This document shows, one piece after another, positions 19,508-31,078 of a stretch of 64,000 bases of DNA. Position 1 is the first letter of the stretch. Each line of letters begins with the position of its first letter. Made by a program: the position numbers and the translations under genes. Source of the DNA: Trichomonas vaginalis G3 (lineage: Eukaryota; Parabasalia; Trichomonadida; Trichomonadidae). The notes under the pieces were generated by a model. The model ran no database searches and was not told the DNA's origin. It was given only the letters and a program-made list of their open reading frames with translations. The DNA is taken from assembly GCF_026262505.1 (NCBI RefSeq), contig NW_026529124.1:1-64000 (forward strand), in the 5' to 3' direction.

Positions 19508-19744
19508 TTATAACTCTCTTCCTTTCTCCAACTCTTCTAGCTTCTTCTTAAGTTCAGCAATGTTGTCCTCATGAAGTTTAATCTTTCTCAAAATTCCTTC
19601 TTTATCTAATGGTTGCTTTATCTTTCTAAACTGAACTCTACCATCCTTCATAGTATGAATGTAAAAACCTTCTGGAATAGTTCCTGATTTAATGTATTCT
19701 ACCAAAAACTTTTGTTTCATTGCTTCAGTGACTTTATTTGTCAT
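19508..19744 (-). CDS. Small coiled-coil protein (B copy)
   Basis: The protein is practically identical to that of 17531-17767: 78 residues, a shared KSGTIPEGFYIHT domain followed by a coiled coil. The start at 19744 follows ATTTTTATTTGATTGAA on the minus strand. Its last codons overlap the inner border of the terminal repeat; the phrase AAGGAAGAGAGTTATAAAGC at its end also appears at 41076-41095. Confidence 0.6.
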   Translation of the reverse strand: MTNKVTEAMKQKFLVEYIKSGTIPEGFYIHTMKDGRVQFRKIKQPLDKEGILRKIKLHEDNIAELKKKLEELEKGREL

Positions 19745-19792
19745 TTCAATCAAATAAAAATTTTAATATTAAATAAAAATAACGTTATTTTT

Positions 19793-20252
19793 TCAGTAAG
19801 GAAACGCAGGAGTTTTACGATTTATTTGAGGAGTAGGTTCTGGTTTAAATGTCGGAGTCGGTTTAGGAGTTGACTTTTGAAACAGGAGTTTGTACTTCCA
19901 TAGGTTCAGGAGTCATTGAAGGTTTTGCTGTGAAGGCGTTGGTTTTGGCGAAGGTGTTGGAGTTTGTTTAACTTCAGCTACTTCAGTATTATTTACAACA
20001 TTTGCTTTATTTCTTTTCAACATCATAACTGCTCCTGCTGTAGCTAGCAAACCTAGTGGGAGACCATATCTTATATAAGGACTTGACCAAATGCTATTTT
20101 TGACAGGAGCTGGTGGAAACACCTAACCTTGGTGAGACTGCTCTTTGCCATTGTGCAGCTCGTAAGAAATATTCAATAGGTGCTTCATAATCGTTTGGTA
20201 AAGTTTGTTTCATAGATGGTGAAGGTTCACGAGAGCTTGATGAAGAACTCAT
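19793..20252 (-). pseudogene. Single-pass membrane protein (B copy)
   Basis: This is the counterpart of 17042-17482, with the same hydrophobic segment and Thr/Pro-rich tail, and about two breaks. It follows the capsid gene on the minus strand. Confidence 0.6.
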
Positions 20253-20753
20253 TTATAAGCTTTAAAAATAAACGTTCATCCTTTATTCCTCACCGTCGTC
20301 CGTAGCTAAGTTATAGTCATCTAATCTTATTATTGGGATTCCATTAGCACGCACCTGAATGGCAAAGCAACAATCCCTCATAAATCCAATAAGTGGCTTT
20401 GGTACGTTTTCAGTTGCTAGTTCAATAGGTCCTTTAACAGACAATTTGTATGTTATTGGAGCAGTAGATGTTTGACCTTGCTGGAAGCAAAAGTCCACTT
20501 CTGTTGGAAAACCACATAAGAAATGTGTGTTGTCATAGCTATCCCATTTATGTTCCACACTACCATCATCCACCAATGACCTCATAACATCTTCATTAAA
20601 TCCTATCATATCATTGTTTGTATTGCAGGCGTTCGCAACCATTTCATAAAATACAGGTCCATATGATTTTTCAGGTTCTGCAGGCATATTTCCATAAGCT
20701 CCCATGGAAAGCTGAAAATATTTAAACTTAGGGTTCTCAAAATTAACATAATA

Positions 20754-22056
20754 TAGGGTGTCCAAAGGTGTGTTTAGCACAAACCTGAATACTGCGAATA
20801 GAAATAAACAAGTTACATATATATAAAGTTTATTTAAATATAATCACCATTGGATTCAATCACGCGTTCGCAGCGATCGATCCAGGCTTGAAAGACACGC
20901 TTTAAATCATCATGAGAAAATTGCTCAAATTGCTCTCTTACAAAATTTTCAAGATCATCTGGACTCGCGAATTCGCGTCCTTCAGCTCTCTTTTTTAGCG
21001 TGCGAATAAATAAAAGTCAGAGGGGCAATATCAGGTGAATAAATTGGGTTTGGAACAACTTTGACATTGTTTTCACCAAGTAATTCATTACCTTATGACT
21101 TTTGTGAACTCTTGAATTATCAAAATGAATTGCAAACTTTTGTTTTTGTTGTTTGGATTTCTCAAACTCATCAGAATTGATAATTTGAGTAAGAACATTG
21201 TCAATTAGATACTGAGCATTCATCGTATTAGGTTTTTGAAGAATATCAATTGCGATGATGCCATTCACGCCCCAAAAAAACCGACAACATCATCATTGGT
21301 GTGTCAATTTTTTTCTTCGGGAATGTTTGCGGATTTTTCATCCTTCGGGATCCACATGATTTTGGCTTCTGTTGCATATTGAAACCAAGACTCGTCCCCT
21401 GTTGCTAAAAAGCGAAACTTCTTGGATTGATACGCACCCAATATAGAGAGGAGCTCTTTCGAAGATTGGACTCTAGATTTTTTTTGAACTGAATTAAGGT
21501 TGTGCGGAACCCAACGTGTATACGCTAGTTTGTAGTTCAAATAATTGTGCAGATAATAACTGACTGTTGTACGTGGTATCTTTGTCATCTCCTCTATCCT
21601 TCTGAGTGATGCTCTTGGGTCTTCATCTAGCGCTTGAAGAATTGCTTTGATTTTTCTTTGATCCGGCGATTTTTTGTCAATTTTTATGATGGGCGCCTTT
21701 TTGTTCATGAAGTGATACATCCTAACATGATACGTTACAGTGGAATAGCTAGGAGCATCCATACCGAAGCATTTTACCAATGTCTCGTAGATTTTTTTAC
21801 AGTCTTTGCATTTTTTTGCAAGAGCGAGGATGTTTTCTTTATGATTCATTAAAAAAATGAAAAAAATCCCGCCAAAATTTCCCGCGAAACCGCCTCTTGT
21901 CTCAAAATTCATTTTATATCCCGGCATGGCGCCAAAATACAACATACTCATCATATACATATATTCATATTTTTTATTATATATTTATAATCAGCATATA
22001 TCTCCTTTAATAGTCTCATATAGAGCGCTGTGCTAAACGCACCTTTGGACACCCTA
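20754..22056 (-). mobile_element. Tvmar1-type mariner transposon
   Basis: The element is 1303 bases with 28-base terminal inverted repeats (20754-20781 and 22029-22056, one mismatch) that start TAGGGTGTCCAAAGG. It is flanked by TA on both sides (20752-20753 and 22057-22058); the uninterrupted site in element A has a single TA, so insertion into TA is seen directly. Size and ends fit Tvmar1, the mariner known from Trichomonas vaginalis. Its transposase is on the minus strand and damaged. Confidence 0.92.
20834..21849 (-). pseudogene. Mariner transposase
   Basis: The start is put at 21849 (MNHKENILALAKKC). An N-terminal helix-turn-helix region (SLRRIEEMTKIPRTTVSYYLHNYL) binds the terminal repeats, the catalytic part has the TGDESWF and HFDNSRVH acidic sites, and the C-terminal end reads ESNGDYI. 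Total length corresponds to about 338 residues, usual for mariners. The frame is lost at least three times: in A- and T-rich runs near 21305 and 21270 and again near 21025, just at the third acidic site. This copy cannot make a working enzyme, though its ends may still be mobilised by another copy. Confidence 0.9.
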
Positions 22057-23189
22057 TAGTTGTCTTTCTTTCTAAATAGTGCCCAAATACTTTTAACATT
22101 AATAGGCGTATAAGCTGCTGTAAATGTTGCACTTGAACTATCTGTATTCTTTGAGAATGAACCGTCCATAGGAATCCAATCCATAACTTTAACAGGAAAA
22201 CATAAAGCCTCGTTTGTATAATGTTCTACAAGTTCTGTATAAATGTTAGGGTCTAAAGAGAATGACTTTGGATGAATGAAACATTCATTAAAATCCATCT
22301 TTGTTCGAAATAGTTGCTGGGTTACAGTTGTAATAGTAACTGTTCCACTAGCTTCTACTGCCTTCGTTATCATAGTGAATGGTTCATTCCATGGAACAAA
22401 TTTATTTGTCGGTGGATTTGAATCTGAAGCAAATGCAACTTTAAGAGTTGGATTGAAAGCAATGATATCATTTACAGATATAGATGTGCATTGTAAGGCG
22501 TCGCTACTGAACTTTACTTTAAGCTGAATGTTTCCTGCAAAAGCTGGAATAAATCGAATAGCTTCTAATGGAAGGAATCTTCTAACAGGAATTCTTAAAC
22601 GAAGCTTAAAATCAAATGATTTTCCTGCTGTAATTGGACCACTAACAATTTGTCCTGTTCTGCATGTTCCCGAATGACTCCATACATCTTCATGTCGAGT
22701 CTTTGAGAAAACATCTACTTTCTTTATTTGTTCGGTAGTTTGTGAGTTTGAAGTTATATATGCTTCTTCTCTTGCGTTGTCTTGAGAATATACGATACGA
22801 CCATTTGCAAGGATTTGATATCCAGCAACTGCATAGAAAGCGTCATCGAAACCAATCCAAAATCCTGGTGGGTTTGTTTTATTGGAACCTGAACCAATTT
22901 CTTTATCTACAATAAATTGACCTTCCATTTTATACGTAATGAATGTATTGTAAAGGTCCAACATATTTTCACCAGGAGGTGAGAGATTGAATGTTACCCA
23001 TGTGTTATCTTTAGCAGTTCCAGGTTGTGATGGAATCTTTGCGTCAGAATATTTTCTATTAGTGTCACCAATTTGAACTGCATTGTCTATGATATCGAAA
23101 TATGAGCGAATCTGATGAATATGCTCTGCTGGAGTAAATTCGTTTAGCTGTTCGTTCTGCATGTATTTACTTCAGATAAAAATATCTAT

Positions 23190-23623
23190 TTACTTCATTA
23201 TTCTCACTCTTCTTCTTGGCATTCGTGGTGGAAGTTGTTTCTTGACATTTTCAATGAACTGTACATTCTCTTTTGTCTCAACTTCTTTCACTGGTGGGTC
23301 AGGGTTCTTTGACTCGGTTTGTTTTTCAATGAAATTCACGAACTTTGCAATAAGCTCTTGGTTCGTTATTGAAAGTACATCTGGCTTCTTTTCTTCTGGT
23401 TCTATTGGTGGCTCAGTTTGAACAGAAGGTTTTATATGGGCTTCGTGGACTTCACCCTTGCCATCACCTTAATGTTGTCGCTTTCTGCATTCGCTAATGG
23501 AACCTTTCTTTTTCTTACGTATATTTTACCATCTTTACTCTGACTTACGTAATAGAAAGGATGTTGTATTCCTCTTGCGTCATTTAATATAATAGACTCT
23601 CGCTCTGATTTTGACAAGCTCAT
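23190..23623 (-). pseudogene. Small basic protein (B copy)
   Basis: This is the counterpart of 14985-15410, upstream of the capsid gene, broken about once. The DNA around 23437-23465 carries hairpin-like GGGCTTC and GGACTTC phrases, absent in this form from A. Confidence 0.6.
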
Positions 23624-23668
23624 TTTACATCGGTTAAAGTTTTAATTTTGTTTTTTATCTGCAGTCAA

Positions 23669-23926
23669 ATGACTCAGACAAGCCCTACGGACAAGACCCA
23701 AGGGGTCATAGATGTTGAAGCATTGAAGAAAGAAATTCGTGAGCAAATTTTATCCGAACTGAAGGAACAAAAACAAGAACAAAAGCCAGAGAGACCAAAG
23801 AGAAAACTTAGTGAAAAACAACTTGCTGCATTAGCTGCTGGAAGACAAAAGAACCCGACTACTGGCGAAAAAGCTAGAGAAGAAGCTGAAGCAAAAGCTA
23901 AAGAAGCTGAAGCAAAGAAAGAGTAA
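23669..23926 (+). CDS. Small charged protein (B copy)
   Basis: The counterpart of 14676-14939, 85 residues, Lys, Glu and Ala rich. The start follows TTTTTTATCTGCAGTCAA; 45 bases separate it from the divergent start at 23623. Its repeated AREEAEAKA tail is slightly shorter than in A. Confidence 0.6.
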   Translation: MTQTSPTDKTQGVIDVEALKKEIREQILSELKEQKQEQKPERPKRKLSEKQLAALAAGRQKNPTTGEKAREEAEAKAKEAEAKKE

Positions 23927-23950
23927 ATGGTTTATTTTTATCCGAATTAA

Positions 23951-24806
23951 ATGTATAGACAAATACCTTTATCTGTTGCGTTCAGTAGTGAAAACCCTGA
24001 CGTCAAAATAAAGGGGAACAGAGTAACGTTTAAGTTTCCAACAGACTGGATTGTGAACATAAATGAAGAGAAGTACATTGGCATAACATCTATGTATATA
24101 ACACGTGCTTTCAGAAAGGTTGACTTTATACTTCAAGTCGAGATAGAAAATGACGAACAGTCTTTAAGCGCCCAAAACATTCACATATACAAATACTTTA
24201 AAGACGATACAACGTTAGAAGACTGTATAATTACATTTTACGAAAATTTTCAAAAGAAGTTTAACATTGAAGTACAAACTTTACAGCCTTTACGTGAGTT
24301 TCTTGCACAACTGAAAGAAGAAGGAATTGTAGAAAGATTAATAGCTTTTCATTACGAGTTTGTACAAATGAAGATGGAACACATGACTGTCAATTCATTA
24401 TATTCTCACCATTCAATGAAGTCGCTAAAAAGAAAAAAATCCATTACGTATAAGATTTCAAATCTCTGAACCATGTGATGATTTCAAGAATGTTTTCAAT
24501 TATGATGCAATGCTTCCGAGGAAAAATGATTTTTCCGAAATTAGATTTCCAGGCATTTGGGATAGAAAGCAAGCTATATTATATTCAAACTTAAGTAAGG
24601 GAGTTGAAAATGAGTTCATTGGTCATACAAGAACTTCACCACTTCCTAACCCTAAATACTATAAATTAACTGGCTTCAATCGTGAGTTTTGGATAGACAT
24701 GTTCTCCACTCATGACCATAACTGCCCAGTGTTCTTACCTCCAGACCATAAGGACTGTCTCTACATTGAAGCACAACTCTTAAACTCTACCATCGCAGTA
24801 TTGTAA
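23951..24806 (+). pseudogene. Virion-type protein (B copy)
   Basis: The counterpart of 13794-14651, broken about once or twice. Residues about 80-120 differ in blocks from the A copy although the flanks are the same. The start follows ATTTTTATCCGAATTAA. Confidence 0.6.
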
Positions 24807-24885
24807 ATGACCACATGGGCTTCGCCCTTGCCGCTAGTTTTATTTTTATCACGAATGACCTCATTGCTGACAAAAATAAATGACC
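24807..24885. other. Gap where A carries the HNH gene
   Basis: The 79 bases between this gene and the polymerase stop contain a hairpin GGGC-TTC-GCCC (24817-24827) and GAGGTCATT phrases on the minus strand. Element A has 684 bases and the HNH endonuclease gene in the corresponding place. Confidence 0.6.
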
Positions 24886-27800
24886 TCAGAACTTCAACTT
24901 ACGAATAAAGCTTGTTTTAGTCGTTATTGAGAAGTTAAACTTCTCTTCAAAGCAAGGTTGACATGACTTACATAAGTCAAATCCAATCTCTTGACCGTCA
25001 TAAAGTGCTTTGTAAAGTTTCATTAAACTGAACTCAGAGTCTTTGTCATATGTTCCTTGCGGAACCATTAAACCTTTATCTTCATCATAGAAACACTGAA
25101 CAGAGTCAGGAAACATTTCATTAGCGGTTAAAGCAATAACATCTTGCTTCACGCCTTTCATTCTGCAGTGAAATGCAACTTCATTTAAATCATTCGTGAG
25201 TAAGTCTATGTAAGTCTTCTTTCCACAAAATATTGACTTGTATGCTAAACTTTGTTTTCCAGGTGTGATTTCTGCAAAGTCGCTATGAAATTGACCAAGG
25301 TTTTTACCAATGAGAACTCTTCCATAACGTTTCTCAAACTCTTCAGCTAAACGAGGGATATCTTCATTGTAGAGATGCATACTGTCCGTATCGCTATAAA
25401 AGATGTCCATTCCTAAGTCCTCAGCAGTACAGAATACTTCACACATTATTCTCTTCGACATAGACAGAATGTTAACACCAAGTGGACAGAAGTTAAAGTG
25501 TCTGCAAATGCTTTTCGTTAGCTTGAAAATAGTTTTATCTGAACCATCCAAACCTTCGAACTTCACTATATGGTTGTAGTTTCTGATGGCATATCTTATA
25601 GCATCTTTGTCATTTACTATGGTTATTTTTGACTCAATAGGAGATAGAATAGTTTTGCCATAAATACTGTTCAGAATGAGCTTTATATTTTCTTGCAAAG
25701 GATTTCCTTCTTTCTTATACTTTAACCTTAACTCAAACAACTTCTTTACTTCATCTCTTATTCTAATATCTCTGTTTCCATCGTAATAGTATCCTTGCAA
25801 CACTTCACATTTGACACCTTGATATTTTATGAGGTCTTGTAATGTTATATGGTCAACATACATTAAACAGCAAGTGTTTGAACTTCTGGGAACGTTAAGT
25901 TCTGGATTTAGTTCAGGGTCACAAACTATTAAAGGAAAGTGTCTATGTATTCCAATCTCTGTTATCTTAATGAGAACAAAGAAGCCAGACATAAACTTTT
26001 CACCAATGGGTTCCTTTTGGTCGTCATCGAATAAATGTCTCATGAGATACTCTGTGCTTAACATTTCTTTCTTCATAACCTTTGGAATACCTTCTAAAGT
26101 ATAAAGTCTTGCTATAGCTGATGGATATAATGAAACAGCGTCGAAGTCAGCAATGAGTTTCTTTTCGCTCTTTTGTTTAATGTTATCTGACAGCATACAT
26201 CTTCCACCTTGAATACAGCGTGAAATAAATTCTCTTGGTTTATTTGAGAGGTCATATAAATTTCCATTCGGGAAGTACACTCTGTTCTCAAATAATTTGT
26301 TAGCAATTGAACAAATACTAACGTAGTCATAAACGTTTAAATCAAATTCTTTCAATATGTCATTGCGGAACTTAACAAAACCTTCTCTTAAAATTCTTAC
26401 ATCTTGTTTGCAATAAAATGTGCTATACTTTTCTAAGTCGAAGTGGTTCTCATCTATTCTGCAACCTTTGATGGAATCTATGTTTTTCATGAATGTATCT
26501 GCATCCCGGATAAACTTACATGCTTCAGAAATGACACCAGTTCTGTTGTCATTTGCTAACAAAACACTGCTGTAGTAGTTGTATGGAAATACTTCTTTCG
26601 GTCCTGTTTGTAAGTTAAACATAGCAGGAAATAGTTTAAGCTTCTTATTTATAACACTGTAAGAGTCTTTTATAATAATTGCCCTTCCTTTATATAAGCC
26701 AGTTATTTGCATTGTTCGTGAACCTTTAATGATGGGAGTTCCTTTCACTTCTGTCATGTGTCTTAAGATGAAGTTTATATCATAACTGAGGTTATGGAAA
26801 TATATTAAACTCTTGTCAGGAAGTCGTTCCAAAAATTCTGTTGCACAGTTCTGACCCCAAATGCTTTCACTCACTGAACCATCTTCACTGTCGTAACATA
26901 TGTTAAAAGCTTTATGAAAGCCATCGGTACTGCACTCAAAGTCAGCAAAGAAAACGTGCTCAGGAATGAACTTGCACTTATTTTTATTTACTTCTTTTGA
27001 CTCGGCTTTCTTCTTCAGTTGTACACAATACTTTGGAGCATATGTCAAATCTTTAAATGGTGCAAGGTTCTGTTTATATAAGTCAGTCGTATATGTGAAA
27101 AGTTCTCCATAAGAAATAGGTTCGAAATATTTGCACTCCCACAATGTTTTCATAACATCCCATAACGGTGTTGTTCTATCATAACGAACTACATATTTAT
27201 CTTCTCTCTTTGTATAAATCTTCATTTGTTTCTCAATGTTCATTCCACCACAAGCTTTGAGAATTTCTATATAGTTGCGAATGAAATATGTTGTCATTGG
27301 TAATCTTTCATTTAGCATGTAGTGGTCTTCAACAAGAAGTAAGTCAATAGTTCGAACAGTTTCACATTCTTTTGGTATGTATCTCTTTATTTCATTATGT
27401 CTTGAGTCATTGAATAACCAATGGTAACATTAAATGCTATACCTGTTGCGTCAGAAATTTCTTGTACTTTACTTTGAGGAAAGTCTCTAACACGAATGAC
27501 TTCTCTCATGTGGTCAATAGTCTCTCCATCTACTCCAGCCTGAATGCAAGCATAAACGAAACAATTGTCTTCTGTCATAAGTGTTGCAGTTCTTTTGTTC
27601 ATTCATTGAAGATTTGGTAGCGCTCAAGATTTATAGGTAATGTGCAAAGATACTTCCAGAACTGACCGCTTCTCTTCTTATAAAACTTCTTTTCACCATT
27701 ATCTTTCCAAAAGCTTTCTATAAGTGCTGGGTTTCCTGTTTGCTTAAGAGCTTCCAAAATGGCTTTCTGGTCATTTGTCAGTGTGCTTTCATCTCTATAT

Positions 27801-28662
27801 GGTCTCTTTTTTGGTTTGCCTTTCTTTACATCTGACATCGTTAAGCCTTCATATTCTGTTAAATCATACATCTTTATTTCAGTAAGATTCTTTATGTTTG
27901 TCAAGAAGAAGTCATAGTGCATTTCAACAATACCTGCAGCATTTGCTTCTATCTCTGATATAAAGTTCTCCTTCAAGAGCTGATGTAGTAATGTTCCAAT
28001 ATTATTGAGGTTTAACGTAGAACATTCATACTTTCCACCAAGTTTATAACATACCATCCATCTCTGTTGTGAGTTTATTTTAATTTTCTCTAAGAGTCTC
28101 ATGAAAACCTTACCGAAATGTTTGTGTAAGTAGTCTCTGTTTGGTTCATCTAAAGCTTCGATGTTAAAGTCAATGAGTCTATTGCCTGACTTCACATTTC
28201 TCTTCCTATTCTCTTCATCTTTCTTTAACCATCTCTCACCTTCTTTTGGTTTGTCGTCAATGGAACGAATGACATCGTTAGCTTTGCGAACTTGTTCTAT
28301 AGCGCTCTTAAACATCTCTCTTCTCTGTTGTTTCAGTGTGTCGTCTCTTCTTCTTGTTTCACCAACGTTTGCATTTGTTATGTCAAACATTTCTCTTCTT
28401 ACTTCATGAGGTACTGAACGTCTATGATATAAGTCAATAGCAACGTCATTTAAAGGAAATGCTCTTGCATGGACTTCGTCCTCGCCGCGTTGCGGCTTTA
28501 TGAACTCATGAATTCTATCATAACTTATTGCACCATTATAGTCTTTAATGAAGTCAGCGAGTGCTTTTTTGTTTGTTGCGTAATGTTTTGCTACTCTATG
28601 TTAGCTTCTGTAAGAAGTTGTTTTATTTCCGAGTGTTCTAACTTAGACAACTTCCGATACAT
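24886..28662 (-). pseudogene. polB: Protein-primed DNA polymerase B (B copy)
   Basis: It matches 9330-13109. The exonuclease boxes (FADFECS, HNLSYDINF, YCKQDVRIL) and the palm boxes (DAVSLYPSA, LILNSIYG, YSDTDSMH) are all readable in one long frame covering the C-terminal 810 residues. It is broken only a few times (about three or four), fewer than in A. Family B enzymes of this kind start synthesis on a protein bound to the ends. Confidence 0.92.
28468..28496 (-). repeat. Twin trinucleotide-loop hairpin inside a gene
   Basis: The same module as 9497-9525, on the minus strand, in frame in the N-terminal part of the polymerase gene. Confidence 0.65.
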
Positions 28663-28751
28663 CTTTAGTAGGAAATAAAAAAATATTTTTTGAAAAAATT
28701 AGATTAGATTTTTTAAGTTATTTTTCAAAATAATTTAATATTTTTATTTTA
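28663..28751. promoter_or_regulatory. Divergent AT-rich promoter region (B copy)
   Basis: This is the counterpart of 9241-9329, almost identical, between the polymerase (minus) and the unknown gene (plus). Confidence 0.5.
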
Positions 28752-29222
28752 ATGAAACACATGCAAGATTGCAAGTTCTTTTCATACAATGCTCTCGCTA
28801 CTGCCATCAAGAATGAGTTCAATAATGCTTCAAATGTTAATGTTATCTTTAACAAGAAGTTTGTGAAAGAATCTAAGTTTGGTCAGTATGTCAGACCATT
28901 AGCTATCGTCATTGACCGCAAACGTTATACTTCACAAGAGTTAGCAGTAGTTTTGAAACAAAAGAGTTTCTTCGTGAATGTCAAAGATACTCATTATACT
29001 GTATAAAGAACTCTAATTGACTTCTTCAGTATTGCTTTAAATCTTTCCGAACAGAAAGAATATAAGAAGGGTGAAACAAATGTGAAATATTATCCTTCAT
29101 CTCTGAAGACAATAACGAACAAAGATGTTATACAGAAATTCTTACCAAAGGTTGAAGAAGCTTCTATTGACATTGACGAAGGAAGTGAAATGGTTGAAGA
29201 AATAGACCCTGAAGCTATTTAA
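28752..29222 (+). pseudogene. Unknown early-region protein (B copy)
   Basis: The counterpart of 8768-9240, about 155 residues, with an acidic C-terminal tail (SIDIDEGSEMVEEIDPEAI). Broken about once. No family is recognised. Confidence 0.55.
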
Positions 29223-29240
29223 GCAAAAATATATTTTTGG

Positions 29241-29456
29241 TTAGTCTTCATATCGATATTTTACAACAATTCCCCAATGTATAAACTTTTCATACGCTTT
29301 TTCATAAGCTTTATATACCTTCAGAAATTTTGCATAATCTTTAGAAGCATTTAGATATTGTTTAAATGCTTTGTATGTCTTCAGAAATTTTGCATAATCT
29401 TTTACATGTTGTTCGTTCTCTTCTTCTGTCATGAGTTCCGAATATTCTAAATTCAT
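29241..29456 (-). CDS. B-specific small helical protein
   Basis: This 71-residue protein contains three repeats of the type KDYAKFLKxYKAY and is Lys and Tyr rich. No family is recognised. It has no counterpart in A, where a stem-loop array (8363-8640) fills the interval. It is read in the same direction as the neighbouring KilA-N gene. Confidence 0.5.
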   Translation of the reverse strand: MNLEYSELMTEEENEQHVKDYAKFLKTYKAFKQYLNASKDYAKFLKVYKAYEKAYEKFIHWGIVVKYRYED

Positions 29457-29511
29457 GTTCTTTCATATGAGATAAAATTTTATAAAAAAAATAAAATTAG
29501 CTTAGATTTTT

Positions 29512-30337
29512 TTATTCTTCCTCTTTGAAGTTATCGAAATATTCTGTTATTTTTTCCTTCAGTAATGTTAAGTCTTCTTTGAATGTAAGTATTGTGCAAC
29601 CTTTGATGTCATAGTGTGTTTGAGGAAGAGTATTTTTGACAATTTCCTTTATTTGCTCATTCGGTGTCATTGAAATCGGTAAGTTTTCACGATAGAACCA
29701 GTTTCTGTCAGATTTATATATTTTAGCTAAGTCATAAAAGCTCTTGTTGTTTCTTCTGACTAAATGCAACATAACCATATCTTTATCTTCTTCTTTCTCC
29801 AACTCTTCAGTATATATCATATACTTATAACTCTTTTCCTTTCCTTTTGGTACGAACGCGGTATTCTTTTCTGTATGCTTTTGTCTTTGGATTCAATGAC
29901 TTCATCTTTTGCTTGAAGTTTCTTTTCCATCTCTCCACGTTCTGCTTTATATAGTTCATCTAACATCATGAAAATATAACAAGCATAACGAGGTGAAGCC
30001 CACATTGCTACAGCATTTACTAAAAGTCTATGAACATAATAACCTTTCAAACCAGGAGCCAAATTCTTGCGATTTTCGTACGGAATCTCTTCTCTCGGTT
30101 TTCCGAGGGAAGCAATCATATGAGGAAATTCTTCTAAAAGTTCTTTTGTCTGTTGGTTTTCAAACCAATGATATGCTTGCTTTGTAGAACGAAGAGCATT
30201 CATTATACTTTGCATTTGGTACATATCGTCTTTGACCGAACGAATGAGCGAAGTTGTTTGTTATATTGTATGTATTCGTATTCTTCATTTATAGCTTCAT
30301 GGACTATAACTGTTGTTGTGTTCTCTGATGTTGTCAT
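29512..30337 (-). pseudogene. KilA-N domain protein (B copy)
   Basis: The counterpart of 7536-8362. The KilA-N helix GYYVHRLLVNAVAMWASPRYA, the coiled coil and the conserved C-terminal domain (LPISMTPNEQIKEIV, TILTFKEDLTLLKEKI) are readable. Broken about twice. It has the shared leader on the minus strand (30338-30400). Confidence 0.8.
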
Positions 30338-30400
30338 TACTGTCTTTACATACAAAATAAAAAAATAAATAAAAATAAAACTAACTTTATTTTCTGACTT
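30338..30400 (-). promoter_or_regulatory. Shared cargo-gene leader
   Basis: On the minus strand this reads AAAATAAAGTTAGTTTTATT, TTTATTTTTTTATTTTGTATG, TAAAGACAGTA before the start codon, as at 5650-5721, 7452-7535 and 52411-52488. Confidence 0.65.
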
Positions 30401-30425
30401 TCACAAAAGACCAAAAATAAACGCT

Positions 30426-31037
30426 TTACATGTATTTTTCAGCAACTTCGTCAAATAATTTTATAGCTTTATCTATCTCATCTACTTCAAACGTTTCTTT
30501 ACCTTTCGTGGGAGCACCATACATTTTCTCAAAAACTTCAAGCAGTTCTGTTTCAGCAGCTCTCATATCATTAACAAACACAACCTTGACTCTATTGACT
30601 GTACTGTCATATCTTTGAGTTATATTATATGTCCTTCCTATCTTATATCTTTTTGTGTTGAAGTCCTTCGGTTTCTGAACGATGTAAAGTAAGCCTTCAC
30701 TGCAACGTTCCGTATCGAATGAACCATATGTTATGAAGTTATATCCAACAACTGGGTCTAACCATAACAAAACTATTGGTATAAGACTTTTGTCTATAAG
30801 ATATGCTCTTGTTCCATGAAATGCTACTGATATCATAAGCTCAGGATTTCTTGTCAAAATTTTCTGAGTTGAAGCATTTCTAACCCAGTCGTTTGTTTTC
30901 TTTCCAGATGGAGATATAATGTCTGACAAAGAATATTTGTTGTATTTCTTTGAGTATCTTACGTTTAAATCACCTATTCTAACCACTTTGGTGTCATTGT
31001 CTATCTTTCTAACTGTTTCAAACTCAATGTTTGTCAT
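30426..31037 (-). CDS. KilA-N and T5orf172 (GIY-YIG-like) fusion protein
   Basis: The intact protein of 203 residues has an N-terminal KilA-N-like part (YNKYSLSDIISPSGKKTNDW, then LIDKSLIPIVLLWLDP) and a C-terminal T5orf172 domain (GLLYIVQKPKDFNTKRYKIG, RTYNITQRYDS, AAETELLEVFEKMYG), a relative of GIY-YIG nucleases found in viral Bro and KilA proteins. The ATG at 31037 follows the shared leader phrase TTTTGTATGTAAAGACAGTA. Element A has no such gene and shows dyad repeats in that interval. Suggested role: DNA-binding cargo protein, perhaps nuclease. Confidence 0.85.
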   Translation of the reverse strand: MTNIEFETVRKIDNDTKVVRIGDLNVRYSKKYNKYSLSDIISPSGKKTNDWVRNASTQKILTRNPELMISVAFHGTRAYLIDKSLIPIVLLWLDPVVGYNFITYGSFDTERCSEGLLYIVQKPKDFNTKRYKIGRTYNITQRYDSTVNRVKVVFVNDMRAAETELLEVFEKMYGAPTKGKETFEVDEIDKAIKLFDEVAEKYM

Positions 31038-31078
31038 TACTGTCTTTACATACAAAATAACTAATGAAATTCATTATT

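Larger units (their letters stand above)
18866..19520. repeat. Left terminal inverted repeat of element B
   Basis: Inward from AGTTAGTAT the repeat carries a CACTGCG phrase, GTGAATTTGACACTTTACAAA, a TTAGTGA-type iteron pair, the 94-residue gene and an AGATCT module, and ends at the stop of the coiled-coil gene. Compared with the right repeat it has an additional stretch of about 60-80 bases near 18945-19010, which the A right repeat also has. Confidence 0.8.
20283..23162 (-). pseudogene. Major capsid protein (B copy) interrupted by mariner
   Basis: Both halves match the capsid gene of element A almost residue for residue. The mariner at 20754-22056 lies within the gene. The start at 23162 follows TTTTTATCTGAAGTAAATAC. 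As a consequence this element cannot supply its own capsid protein. Confidence 0.85.
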
